Shown here: in pieces, positions 16,480 to 23,294 of the stretch
How the letters are laid out: the number at the start of each line of letters is the position of its first letter
Numbering within the stretch: the first letter of the stretch is position 1
Assembly (NCBI GenBank): GCA_038124905.1
Contig: JAYPCW010000007.1
Span: 1-32,097 of the forward strand
DNA from: ATZT02 sp038124905
GTDB lineage: Bacteria; Actinomycetota; Actinomycetes; S36-B12; UBA5976
DNA: 32,097 nt
Direction of reading: 5' to 3'
The notes under the pieces: generated by a model
The model's input: the letters and a program-made list of their open reading frames with translations, nothing else
The model's database searches: none
What the model was told of the DNA's origin: nothing
Translations under genes and position numbers: made by a program

Positions 16480-17520
16480 TTAAGAGATTTTTTTGGTCCA
16501 ATTAATCCATTTCTCTAGCAGCTCAAGAGCTTGTCCTGAAGCTAAAACATCTCGTGCCTTTTCAAAGCCTTGGATCAACTGACCCGTTAGCTCCTTATCC
16601 GGCTCTCCTTTAGCAACAAAAGCGGCTGCAGAATTTAAGGCGATCGCATTTAAGACAGCTTCGCTTGCCTTGTTGGCAAGTGCTGCTTTTAGTATTTTTG
16701 CATTTTCAGCTGCCTCGCCACCTTTTAATTCAGCGATGGAAGCTGAGCCAATTCCTAGCCGCGATAATTTAAATAACTCTTCTCTAACTTCACCTTCACG
16801 GGTGTCCCAAATTTGAGTATCTCCAGCAATTGACATTTCATCTAATCCATCTAAGCCACGCATGACTAAAGCATTAGTACCTCTTTTGGCAAAAACTTCT
16901 GCCATCAAAGGAGCCATCTTTAAGCTTGAAACTCCGGTGGCTTGCGCTACCGGCTGCGCAGGATTTGCCAATGGCCCCAGAATATTAAAGACAGTTGGAA
17001 CATTTAATTCTTTTCTTACCGGTGCCACGTGGCGCATTGCTGGGTGAAAAATTGGTGCAAAGCAGAATGTGATGTTATTTTCTTCGAAGCAAGCAGCTAC
17101 CTCTTGAGTAGTTAGATTTAAATTTAAGCCCATTACTTCTAAGACATCTGCAGAGCCAGTTTTACTAGAGGCGGCGCGATTTCCGTGCTTGATTACACCT
17201 TCACCTGCTGCGGCTACCACTAACGCGCTGGCAGTTGAAATATTTATGGTGCCGGCCTGATCCCCTCCAGTTCCTACAATGTCGATTGCTTGATTAGTGA
17301 TGTCAATTTTGGTGGCATTTTGCAGCATGGCATCAACTAACCCAGCAATTTCGCCGGCAGTTGGTGACTTTTCGTTCATCAGAACTAAAAATTCTTTTAT
17401 GGTTTCACCAGGCGTGTTGCCGCTCATCATTTCCAACATTGCCCAAGTAGCTTCTTCGCGAGCAAGCGCTACTTTATTTTTTAGCGTTGAATTAATCGTC
17501 TCCCAGTTTGGAGTATGCAT
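16480..17520 (-). CDS. trpD: Anthranilate phosphoribosyltransferase
   Basis: A 346-residue enzyme that transfers phosphoribose from PRPP to anthranilate, the second committed step of tryptophan synthesis. The PRPP loop GTGGD is at 83-87, followed by NISTASALVVAAAG and KHGNRAASSKTGSADVLE, all close to the family consensus. The length is normal. Its ATG shares one base with the stop codon of the receiver-like gene upstream (TAATG), so translation is probably coupled. No other trp gene is in the window, which is common for trpD in actinobacteria. Confidence 0.96.
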   Translation of the reverse strand: MHTPNWETINSTLKNKVALAREEATWAMLEMMSGNTPGETIKEFLVLMNEKSPTAGEIAGLVDAMLQNATKIDITNQAIDIVGTGGDQAGTINISTASALVVAAAGEGVIKHGNRAASSKTGSADVLEVMGLNLNLTTQEVAACFEENNITFCFAPIFHPAMRHVAPVRKELNVPTVFNILGPLANPAQPVAQATGVSSLKMAPLMAEVFAKRGTNALVMRGLDGLDEMSIAGDTQIWDTREGEVREELFKLSRLGIGSASIAELKGGEAAENAKILKAALANKASEAVLNAIALNSAAAFVAKGEPDKELTGQLIQGFEKARDVLASGQALELLEKWINWTKKIS

Positions 17521-17942
17521 TACCCGGCGCTAAGCGCTAATCGTTTACGAAGTAAGGCTGAAGCCGTCTGACGTATTACCAATGGATCTATTGGCCGTGG
17601 TACCACCCCATCCGCGCGTGACCAAGTTGCTAACCAAGCATCTTGAGCTCTTTGAATCACCAACAAGATTGGCGGGCAATTGAAAATTTCATCTTTTGCT
17701 GCTTTGGCAATTCCCATTCCACCGGCTGGAGCAGCTTCACCATCGAGTATGACTAAGTCAAAATTTCCGCTACGCAAGTGTTGTTGCACAACTGGTTCAG
17801 TAGCAACTTGTAAATATTGTGTTTTTCCTAAACCAGCAACTGGCTTTAGACCCAGAGCTAAAATTATCTCTTCGCGAACGTTGCTATCGTCCGAATAGAC
17901 AAGGATCCGCGGCTCGTGCGCTTGTGAAATTTTCTCGCTCAC
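17520..17942 (-). CDS. Degenerate response-regulator receiver-like protein
   Basis: About 140 residues from GTG 17942; an upstream in-frame ATG at 17969 would add nine unusual residues (CCFTSLINV) and is less likely. The fold is receiver-like. There is an acidic pair (SDD, 18-19) after the first strand and a candidate phospho-acceptor Asp67 at the end of a hydrophobic strand (LVILDGE). The usual lysine of the 'K-P' motif is replaced by Arg (VPRPID). There is no DNA-binding domain. It overlaps trpD by one base and is divergent from ctaE. Similar small receiver-like genes occur at this spot in other actinobacteria as far as I recall. The function is unknown; it may be a phosphorylation-independent adaptor. 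Confidence 0.7.
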   Translation of the reverse strand: MSEKISQAHEPRILVYSDDSNVREEIILALGLKPVAGLGKTQYLQVATEPVVQQHLRSGNFDLVILDGEAAPAGGMGIAKAAKDEIFNCPPILLVIQRAQDAWLATWSRADGVVPRPIDPLVIRQTASALLRKRLALSAG

Positions 17943-18012
17943 GTTGATAAGACTAGTAAAACAGCACAACCCTTACCCCTAGCGGGGACACTATTAATGG
18001 CAGACTAGTCGC
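17943..18012. promoter_or_regulatory. Divergent intergenic region between receiver-like gene and ctaE
   Basis: This 70-base gap must hold promoters for trpD-side and ctaE-side transcription. For ctaE, TATTAAT at 17992-17998 is a reasonable -10 candidate and would give a very short leader before ATG 18013. I cannot pick a convincing -35. A CCCC-TAGC-GGGG inverted repeat lies at 17976-17987, and the heptamer GACTAGT occurs at 17951-17957 and again at 18003-18009. These could be operator elements, but the evidence is weak. Confidence 0.3.
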
Positions 18013-18600
18013 ATGACCCAAGCCGCTTATCAACCACAAATTAACCGCCCCAACATGACTGCGGTAGGAACCGTGATTTGGCTTGCTAGCGAGTTGATGT
18101 TCTTCGCTGCCTTGTTCGCGATGTATTTCACGCTTCGCGCAGTCAATCCAAATATTTGGGCTGCGGAGACCGAGCTACTTAATATCCCTTTTGCTGCGGC
18201 TAACACCACTGTTTTAGTGCTCTCATCTGTGACTGCGCAAATGGGTGTCTTCGCTGCCGAACGCGGTGATGCGCTAAGACTACGGCGCTGGTTTATTCTC
18301 ACTTTTTTAATGGGCGCCTTCTTTATCGGCGGACAAACATATGAATACACCGAGTTGGTGCATGAAGGTTTGACTTTGCAATCTTCATCCTTTGGATCTG
18401 TTTTTTATTTAACAACTGGTTTTCACGCACTGCACGTAACTGGTGGATTAGTTGCTTTCTTATTTGTTCTTGCTCGAAGTTATGCAAGACCAAAAATGAC
18501 ACATAACATGGCAACTAGCGCGGTGGTAACAAGTTATTACTGGCACTTTGTTGATGTGGTTTGGATTGGATTGTTTGCCGTAATTTATTTGGTGAAATAG
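18013..18600 (+). CDS. ctaE: Cytochrome c oxidase subunit III
   Basis: A 195-residue membrane protein with five predicted helices, the short five-helix form typical of actinobacterial aa3 oxidase subunit III. It stabilises the proton-pumping oxidase core. Conserved pieces include the WLASELMFFAALFAMYF helix with its buried glutamate, the TGFHALHV segment and the SYYWHFVDVVW helix near the C-terminus. It heads a ctaE-qcrC-qcrA-qcrB run; in actinobacteria the bcc complex and aa3 oxidase form one supercomplex. The catalytic subunits CtaC and CtaD are not in this window. Confidence 0.95.
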   Translation: MTQAAYQPQINRPNMTAVGTVIWLASELMFFAALFAMYFTLRAVNPNIWAAETELLNIPFAAANTTVLVLSSVTAQMGVFAAERGDALRLRRWFILTFLMGAFFIGGQTYEYTELVHEGLTLQSSSFGSVFYLTTGFHALHVTGGLVAFLFVLARSYARPKMTHNMATSAVVTSYYWHFVDVVWIGLFAVIYLVK

Positions 18601-18623
18601 GGAAAGGTAACCATCTTATAGTT

Positions 18624-19421
18624 ATGAAACTAACTAACTGGCGTAGAAAAAAGTCCGCCACCGGAGTGGTGATGTTTTTTGCTTTGACCATGATCGCAGT
18701 TAGTTTCGCGGTGGTCTCGAATGTTGCTTCATCTAGCAAAGTACAAGCGCAAATTGGAAGCAACGAAACATTAGTTTTAAAAGGTAGTCAACTTTACTCA
18801 GAGGGATGTTCTTCTTGCCACGGTTTGCAAGGTCAAGGCGGTTCTGATGGACCAACTTTGGCAGGAGTCGGTGCCGCTAGTGTTCACTTCCAAGTTTCTA
18901 CCGGTCGCATGCCATTAGCTGCACCTGGTGCGCAAGCTGTTCGTAAAGATCCGGTTTACAGCGAAGAGGAAATTTTGGCGCTAGCTGCCTATATCTCAAC
19001 TTTTGGCCCGGGACCAGCGATCCCCGCGCAAGATTTCATCGATCAGTGGGTGAACGCCAGCGTTGCGGAAGGTGGCGAGCTTTATCGCACCAACTGCGCA
19101 CAATGCCACAACTTTGCTGGATCCGGTGGTGCCTTAACTGATGGAAAGTACGCACCAGGACTAATGGCAGCAACTCCAGTGCAAATTTATGAAGCAATGA
19201 TTTCTGGCCCACAAGCGATGCCAAAATTTTCAGATGCAACATTAACTCCGGAGAATAAGCTTGCAGTAATTCGTTTCATTGAAGAATTGCAAAAGCAAGA
19301 AAATCCAGGTGGACTTTCACTTGGTCGCCTAGGCCCGGTAGTTGAGGGGCTTTTCATCTGGACAGTTGGGCTTGGGTTATTAATTGGATTTGCTTGGTGG
19401 ATAGGGGCAAGAGTTAGATGA
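18624..19421 (+). CDS. qcrC: Menaquinol-cytochrome c reductase, diheme cytochrome c subunit
   Basis: About 265 residues from ATG 18624. It has an N-terminal membrane helix (about 14-36), two c-type heme motifs, CSSCH and CAQCH, each followed by a glycine-rich turn, and a C-terminal membrane anchor. The diheme form replaces a soluble cytochrome c by passing electrons straight to the aa3 oxidase. The reading frame is open upstream to 18561 inside ctaE, but the extra residues are unlikely to be translated. The purine-rich GGAAAGG at 18601-18607 sits rather far (16 bases) from the ATG. The stop overlaps the qcrA ATG by four bases. Confidence 0.95.
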   Translation: MKLTNWRRKKSATGVVMFFALTMIAVSFAVVSNVASSSKVQAQIGSNETLVLKGSQLYSEGCSSCHGLQGQGGSDGPTLAGVGAASVHFQVSTGRMPLAAPGAQAVRKDPVYSEEEILALAAYISTFGPGPAIPAQDFIDQWVNASVAEGGELYRTNCAQCHNFAGSGGALTDGKYAPGLMAATPVQIYEAMISGPQAMPKFSDATLTPENKLAVIRFIEELQKQENPGGLSLGRLGPVVEGLFIWTVGLGLLIGFAWWIGARVR

Positions 19422-20485
19422 GTGACAATAAATTAGATCTCGATAACATTTTCGATCCTGATGAAAATAATCAACCATCAAGTGAGTTAACAAAGCCAGA
19501 TAGCAAAGCCCCAACTGTCGCAAAAGGAATCAACCACTACCCACGTAGAACAGATATTGATCCCAAGGCAGCTAAGCGTGCTGAAAAACAAGTTGCCACC
19601 ATGTTTGGCTTAAGTGCGCTATTTACAATTCTCTTCATTGTCGCTTATGTCGCAATTCCTTCCTCGGCAAGGATTTCACTTCCAGTTTTCGGAGTGACGA
19701 GCACTTCGAATTTGATCTTAGGCCTCACTTTCGGCTTAGCTATTTTGCTTATCGGAATTGGTGCAATTCATTGGGCTAAGAAACTGATGAGTGATGTTGA
19801 ATTAGTGCAAGAGCGCAAGGTAATGCAGCCAAAATTAGAGGAGCAGCAAGCGGCCCTCGATTTAGCAAGAGTTGGTGGCCAAGAATCTGGAATTGGTGAG
19901 CGCAAATTAATTCGCAGAACTTTGCTTGGCGCTTTGAGTTTATTCCCACTCCCTTTTGTGGTGATGCTAAGAGATCTAGGCCCAGCCCCTAAGGGTGAGT
20001 TAAAAGAGACCGCATGGACTCGCGGGCTTGCAGTGGTAACTGATGTTGCCTACGAAAAGATCAGGCCTGAAGACATTCCGGTTGGAAACTTAGTAAGTGC
20101 GCATCCAGAAAACATCATGGAGATTCAAGAAGAAGAGCACACCCTAAATGCCCGTGGAAAATCTGCCATCATTTTGGTGAGAATGCGACCAGAAGAGATC
20201 AAATCTCAACAGGGCGAAGGCTGGGATTATCAGGGTATCTTGGCCTTTTCCAAGATTTGCACCCATGCTGGTTGCCCAATTGCGCTTTATGAACAGCGCA
20301 CCCACCATTTGCTTTGCCCATGTCACCAATCTATTTTTGATTTGTCAGATTCGGCAAAAGCTATCTTTGGCCCAGCTCGCCGAAGACTGCCACAATTGCC
20401 TATTGAAGTAGATAGTGAGGGCTACTTGGTCGCCAGAGCTGGCTTCCAAGAACCTATAGGACCTAGTTTTTGGGAGCGTTCATAA
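19418..20485 (+). CDS. qcrA: Menaquinol-cytochrome c reductase, Rieske iron-sulfur subunit
   Basis: A 355-residue Rieske protein. It has a charged cytoplasmic N-terminus, three membrane helices (about 65-85, 97-122 and 168-190) as in mycobacterial QcrA, then the soluble domain. The 2Fe-2S ligands are seen in CTHAGC and CPCHQS. It transfers electrons from menaquinol to the QcrC hemes. The ATG lies in a four-base overlap with qcrC, and its stop shares one base with the qcrB start. Confidence 0.95.
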   Translation: MSDNKLDLDNIFDPDENNQPSSELTKPDSKAPTVAKGINHYPRRTDIDPKAAKRAEKQVATMFGLSALFTILFIVAYVAIPSSARISLPVFGVTSTSNLILGLTFGLAILLIGIGAIHWAKKLMSDVELVQERKVMQPKLEEQQAALDLARVGGQESGIGERKLIRRTLLGALSLFPLPFVVMLRDLGPAPKGELKETAWTRGLAVVTDVAYEKIRPEDIPVGNLVSAHPENIMEIQEEEHTLNARGKSAIILVRMRPEEIKSQQGEGWDYQGILAFSKICTHAGCPIALYEQRTHHLLCPCHQSIFDLSDSAKAIFGPARRRLPQLPIEVDSEGYLVARAGFQEPIGPSFWERS

Positions 20486-22149
20486 TGAGTGAAACAAAAA
20501 AAGTGCCTGCCGCATATGACTATGTAGATAGTCGAGTTGGAATAAGTGGTGCGCTGAAGCGAAACCTACGTAAAGTGTTCCCCGATCACTGGTCCTTCAT
20601 GTTGGGTGAGATCGCACTTTATTCGTTCATCATTTTGCTTTTAACTGGTGTTTTCTTAACGCTTTGGTACGTACCAAGTGCCACTGAAGTTACTTACAAC
20701 GGTTCATATGTGCCTTTAAAGGGCGTTCATATGAGTGAAGCCTTTGCTTCAACTTTGCAAATCTCTTTTGACGTAAGAGGCGGCTTATTAATTCGCCAAA
20801 TGCATCACTGGGCCGCCTTGTTTTTTGTCGCTTCAATTGTGATCCACTTATTAAGAGTGTTCTTCACTGGTGCCTTCCGCAAGCCTCGTGAATTTAACTG
20901 GCTATTAGGCGTTGGTCTTTTGACTTTGGCTTTATTTGAAGGATTTGCTGGCTATTCAATCGTTGATGATCTACTTTCCGGAATTGGCTTGAAGATTGCT
21001 TCTAGTATTTTGCAAGCGATACCAGTCGTTGGCACCTGGGCGCTTTATTTTATTTTTGATGGTCAATTTCCAGGAGTGGCGGTTATTCCAAGATTGTTTA
21101 TCATCCACGTTTTATTGTTGCCGGGAATCATCTTGGCCTTAATTACTGCGCACTTGCTTTTAGTTTGGACTCAAAAACACACCCAATACCCCGGACCAGG
21201 AAGAACCGAAAACAACGTCGTGGGTTACCCATTGCTTCCGGTGTACGTTGCTAAAGCTGGCGGATTTTTCTTTGTGGTTTTTGGCATCACGGCTTTAATC
21301 AGCGCTTTGGTGACAATTAACCCAATATGGATGTATGGGCCATTTACCCCCGATCAAGTAACTGCTGGTTCTCAACCAGACTGGTATATCGGCTTTTTGG
21401 ATGGCTCCACTCGTCTTATGCCTAACTGGGAATGGGTGCTATTTGGTACTTACACTTTCACATTCAACATTTTCTTCCCAGCAGTAGTTTTGCCGGGAAT
21501 CATGTTCACTCTGCTTGCGCTTTATCCATTTATTGAAGCATGGATTACTGGCGATAAGAGAGAGCACAACATTTTGGATCGTCCACGCAATAACCCAACC
21601 CGCACGGGGCTAGGAGTAACTGCAATTACCTTCTATGTGATTCTGTGGATCGCTGGCGGTAACGACCTAATCGCAAACCTCTTGAATCTTTCAATCAATC
21701 AAGTAACTTGGTTCTTGAGAATTGCTTTGCTTACCGCACCTGCAATTGCCTTCATAATCACCAGAAGAATCTGTCTTGGACTACAGCGTAAAGATTTAGA
21801 TAAATTACTTCACGGTAAAGAAACTGGAAGAATTCTTCGACTACCTGATGGTGGCTTTGTAGAGGTTCACGAACCAGTTAGTGAAGAAGAGCTTGCTGTG
21901 TTAACAGCTCGTGAAACATACACGCCGCTTGCACTTCCACCAAAGACTGATGCTTCGGGTGTGCCAACTCCGGGTTACCGTAAGAAGTTAATTCAGGCCA
22001 AGATATCTCAATGGTATTCCAAGGGGTCTTTACCGATTCCTACCAAAGATGAGATTGCAGCAGGTCAACATCATGCGCAAGAAGCCTTAGAGCAAGCAGA
22101 AGTATTCGGCATTGAGCCCGGTAAAGAAGAAGAAATTTCTCACGCCTAA
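20485..22149 (+). CDS. qcrB: Menaquinol-cytochrome c reductase, cytochrome b subunit
   Basis: About 554 residues from ATG 20485, which overlaps the qcrA stop (TAATG); an in-frame TTG at 20470 is less likely. It is a polytopic b-type cytochrome with heme-ligand histidines in MHHWAALFFVASIVIH and in the FIIHVLLLPG...TAHLLL helix. The quinol-site motif is PDWY (QPDWYIG) instead of PEWY. The hydrophilic C-terminal extension of roughly 120 residues is typical of actinobacteria. It oxidises menaquinol in the bcc-aa3 supercomplex. The stop codon lies inside the hairpin at 22146-22176. Confidence 0.95.
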   Translation: MSETKKVPAAYDYVDSRVGISGALKRNLRKVFPDHWSFMLGEIALYSFIILLLTGVFLTLWYVPSATEVTYNGSYVPLKGVHMSEAFASTLQISFDVRGGLLIRQMHHWAALFFVASIVIHLLRVFFTGAFRKPREFNWLLGVGLLTLALFEGFAGYSIVDDLLSGIGLKIASSILQAIPVVGTWALYFIFDGQFPGVAVIPRLFIIHVLLLPGIILALITAHLLLVWTQKHTQYPGPGRTENNVVGYPLLPVYVAKAGGFFFVVFGITALISALVTINPIWMYGPFTPDQVTAGSQPDWYIGFLDGSTRLMPNWEWVLFGTYTFTFNIFFPAVVLPGIMFTLLALYPFIEAWITGDKREHNILDRPRNNPTRTGLGVTAITFYVILWIAGGNDLIANLLNLSINQVTWFLRIALLTAPAIAFIITRRICLGLQRKDLDKLLHGKETGRILRLPDGGFVEVHEPVSEEELAVLTARETYTPLALPPKTDASGVPTPGYRKKLIQAKISQWYSKGSLPIPTKDEIAAGQHHAQEALEQAEVFGIEPGKEEEISHA

Positions 22150-22176
22150 CTAAACTTTTTGATTAAGTTTAGTTAG
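22146..22176. terminator. Bidirectional hairpin at the qcrB / LysM convergent junction
   Basis: A perfect 12-base inverted repeat, CTAACTAAACTT (22146-22157) and AAGTTTAGTTAG (22165-22176), with a 7-base loop. It contains the stop codons of both convergent genes, TAA of qcrB at 22147-22149 and TAA of the LysM gene at 22169-22171. It has no long T tract, so intrinsic termination strength is uncertain; it may instead stabilise 3' ends. Confidence 0.65.
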
Positions 22177-22486
22177 CGGGAACTTTAATTATTTGACCCG
22201 GAAAAACTTGACTGCCTGAAATTAAATTCATGGCTTTGATGTCGTAGATAGTTTCCCGAGGATCTTGATTAGGTTTTACAGCCTTTGCAATGGACCAAAG
22301 AGTATCGCCAGGGGAAACGACAACTTCAATTACAGAGGCTGAGCTAGAGGTGTTCGAGGCTTCAGCTCCACTGGTAGCGAGCGTAAAAAGGCCAGCAAGA
22401 AGTACCAAGCCAGCTAATGAGGTTATTGCCAGGCGGCCTTTTCTGGTTAGGCGGATTGGTTGGCTCAAAGCTGCTGCAGTCTGCAT
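22169..22486 (-). CDS. LysM-domain membrane or secreted protein (neighbour of lexA)
   Basis: About 105 residues from ATG 22486; the frame stays open upstream to 22630, but that would run across the LexA boxes and into lexA. A membrane or signal segment spans about residues 20-42, then a LysM domain (VSPGDTLWSIAKAVKP ... VFPGQIIKVP) fills the C-terminus. LysM binds peptidoglycan. A LysM protein divergent from lexA is a recurring actinobacterial arrangement; in Mycobacterium tuberculosis the counterpart Rv2719c is DNA-damage induced and affects division. The LexA boxes and a damage-type promoter motif here suggest the same control. No catalytic domain is seen. Confidence 0.85.
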   Translation of the reverse strand: MQTAAALSQPIRLTRKGRLAITSLAGLVLLAGLFTLATSGAEASNTSSSASVIEVVVSPGDTLWSIAKAVKPNQDPRETIYDIKAMNLISGSQVFPGQIIKVPAN

Positions 22487-22507
22487 TGTTCTCGTGCCTC
22501 TCTTTGT

Positions 22508-22523
22508 TCGAACACTTGTACTA
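22508..22523. promoter_or_regulatory. LexA box 1 (LysM-gene proximal)
   Basis: TCGAACACTTGTACTA matches the actinobacterial SOS operator TCGAAC-N4-GTTCGA at ten of twelve specified positions (six of six on the left half, four of six on the right). It lies 22 bases upstream of the LysM ATG, just downstream of the candidate -10 at 22523-22528, where a repressor would block transcription. Confidence 0.6.
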
Positions 22524-22545
22524 ATGTAACACAGGGGTCTGACAA
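22523..22545 (-). promoter_or_regulatory. Candidate PafBC / RecA-independent damage promoter for the LysM gene
   Basis: On the minus strand the sequence reads TTGTCAGAC, then eight bases, then TACATT. This matches the mycobacterial RecA-independent promoter motif TTGTCRGTG-N8-TAN3T at seven of the first nine positions, with exact spacing and -10 form. Those promoters depend on PafBC. The site sits 36 bases upstream of the LysM ATG. The match is by eye. Confidence 0.45.
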
Positions 22546-22558
22546 ATCCCGACTCGAC

Positions 22559-22574
22559 TCGAACAGGTGTTTGA
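22559..22574. promoter_or_regulatory. LexA box 2
   Basis: TCGAACAGGTGTTTGA matches TCGAAC-N4-GTTCGA at eleven of twelve specified positions, the best of the three boxes. It overlaps the candidate lexA -35 TTGAAA (22571-22576), so bound LexA would block its own promoter. Confidence 0.75.
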
Positions 22575-22599
22575 AACATCTGTTCGAATTTGGTAGGTT
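22571..22599 (+). promoter_or_regulatory. Candidate lexA promoter
   Basis: TTGAAA at 22571-22576 and TAGGTT at 22594-22599 are separated by 17 bases. Transcription would start near 22606, almost at the ATG at 22607, so the mRNA would be leaderless or nearly so. No Shine-Dalgarno sequence is present, which agrees. The -10 match is only moderate. Confidence 0.4.
22572..22587. promoter_or_regulatory. LexA box 3, overlapping box 2
   Basis: TGAAACATCTGTTCGA has a perfect right half (GTTCGA) and a weaker left half (four of six). It shares three bases with box 2, so the two boxes form a head-to-tail pair covering the lexA promoter. Confidence 0.55.
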
Positions 22600-22606
22600 T
22601 TAACCT

Positions 22607-23272
22607 ATGAGCAAAGACAAAGTGACCCAAAATCCAGATTCCACCTCTGATTCAGACGGTTTAACCGACCGGCAAAGGAGAATTCTGGAGGTAATCCAAG
22701 AGGCCGTGAGAGATCGAGGCTTTCCCCCAACAATTCGTGAAATCGGTGAGGCATGTGGCTTAACTAGTCCAAGTTCAGTGTCACACCAGCTAGCAACTTT
22801 AGAAAAAAAGGGTTACTTAAAGCGGGACCCTAAAAGCCCAAGGGCAATTGATGTAGTTCTTCCAGATTCAGACTTCTCCCCGGCACATGAACTACCTACT
22901 GCCGCCTACGTCCCCCTAGTAGGCCAGATTGCAGCAGGTGGCCCGATATTGGCTCAAGAATCAATTGAATCAATTTATGCCTTGCCTAAAGAAATTGTTG
23001 GCAACGGTGAAACTTTCATGTTAAAAGTAGTCGGAGATTCCATGATCGATGCCGCAATTTGTCATGGTGATTTAGTCGTCGTTCAAAAGCAACCTGATGC
23101 TGATAACGGTGATATCGTCGCAGCTTTACTTGATGATGAAGCAACGGTTAAAACTCTTAAGCGCAAAGATGGTCACGTTTGGTTGATGCCGCAAAATCCT
23201 GACTATCAGCCGATTAATGGCGATCAAGCCCGCATTATGGGAAAGGTCGTTGCAGTAATTCGTAAGATCTAA
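22607..23272 (+). CDS. lexA: LexA SOS repressor
   Basis: A 221-residue repressor of the SOS regulon. The N-terminal winged helix-turn-helix spans about residues 18-85 (LTDRQRRILEVIQ ... PPTIREIGEACGL). The autocleavage site is Ala110-Gly111 within QIAAGGP. The Ser-Lys dyad is Ser145 (GDSM) and Lys182 (ATVKTL). It cleaves itself when stimulated by RecA filaments. Three operator-like boxes upstream point to autoregulation and shared control of the divergent LysM gene. The ATG at 22607 gives a normal N-terminal extension for actinobacterial LexA. Confidence 0.97.
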   Translation: MSKDKVTQNPDSTSDSDGLTDRQRRILEVIQEAVRDRGFPPTIREIGEACGLTSPSSVSHQLATLEKKGYLKRDPKSPRAIDVVLPDSDFSPAHELPTAAYVPLVGQIAAGGPILAQESIESIYALPKEIVGNGETFMLKVVGDSMIDAAICHGDLVVVQKQPDADNGDIVAALLDDEATVKTLKRKDGHVWLMPQNPDYQPINGDQARIMGKVVAVIRKI

Positions 23273-23294
23273 ATTTTCTCTAGATCGCGCTAGT

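Noticed and set aside
17951..18009. Repeated GACTAGT heptamer and CCCC-TAGC-GGGG palindrome in the ctaE leader
   Set aside because: Too short to separate from chance without comparison to other genomes; mentioned only in the intergenic entry.
18561..18623. Upstream extension of qcrC into ctaE
   Set aside because: The extra residues are the out-of-frame end of ctaE and precede the proper membrane-anchor start at 18624.
22487..22630. Longer LysM reading frame starting at 22630
   Set aside because: It would run through the LexA boxes and overlap lexA; the signal-like segment follows ATG 22486, which is the better start.
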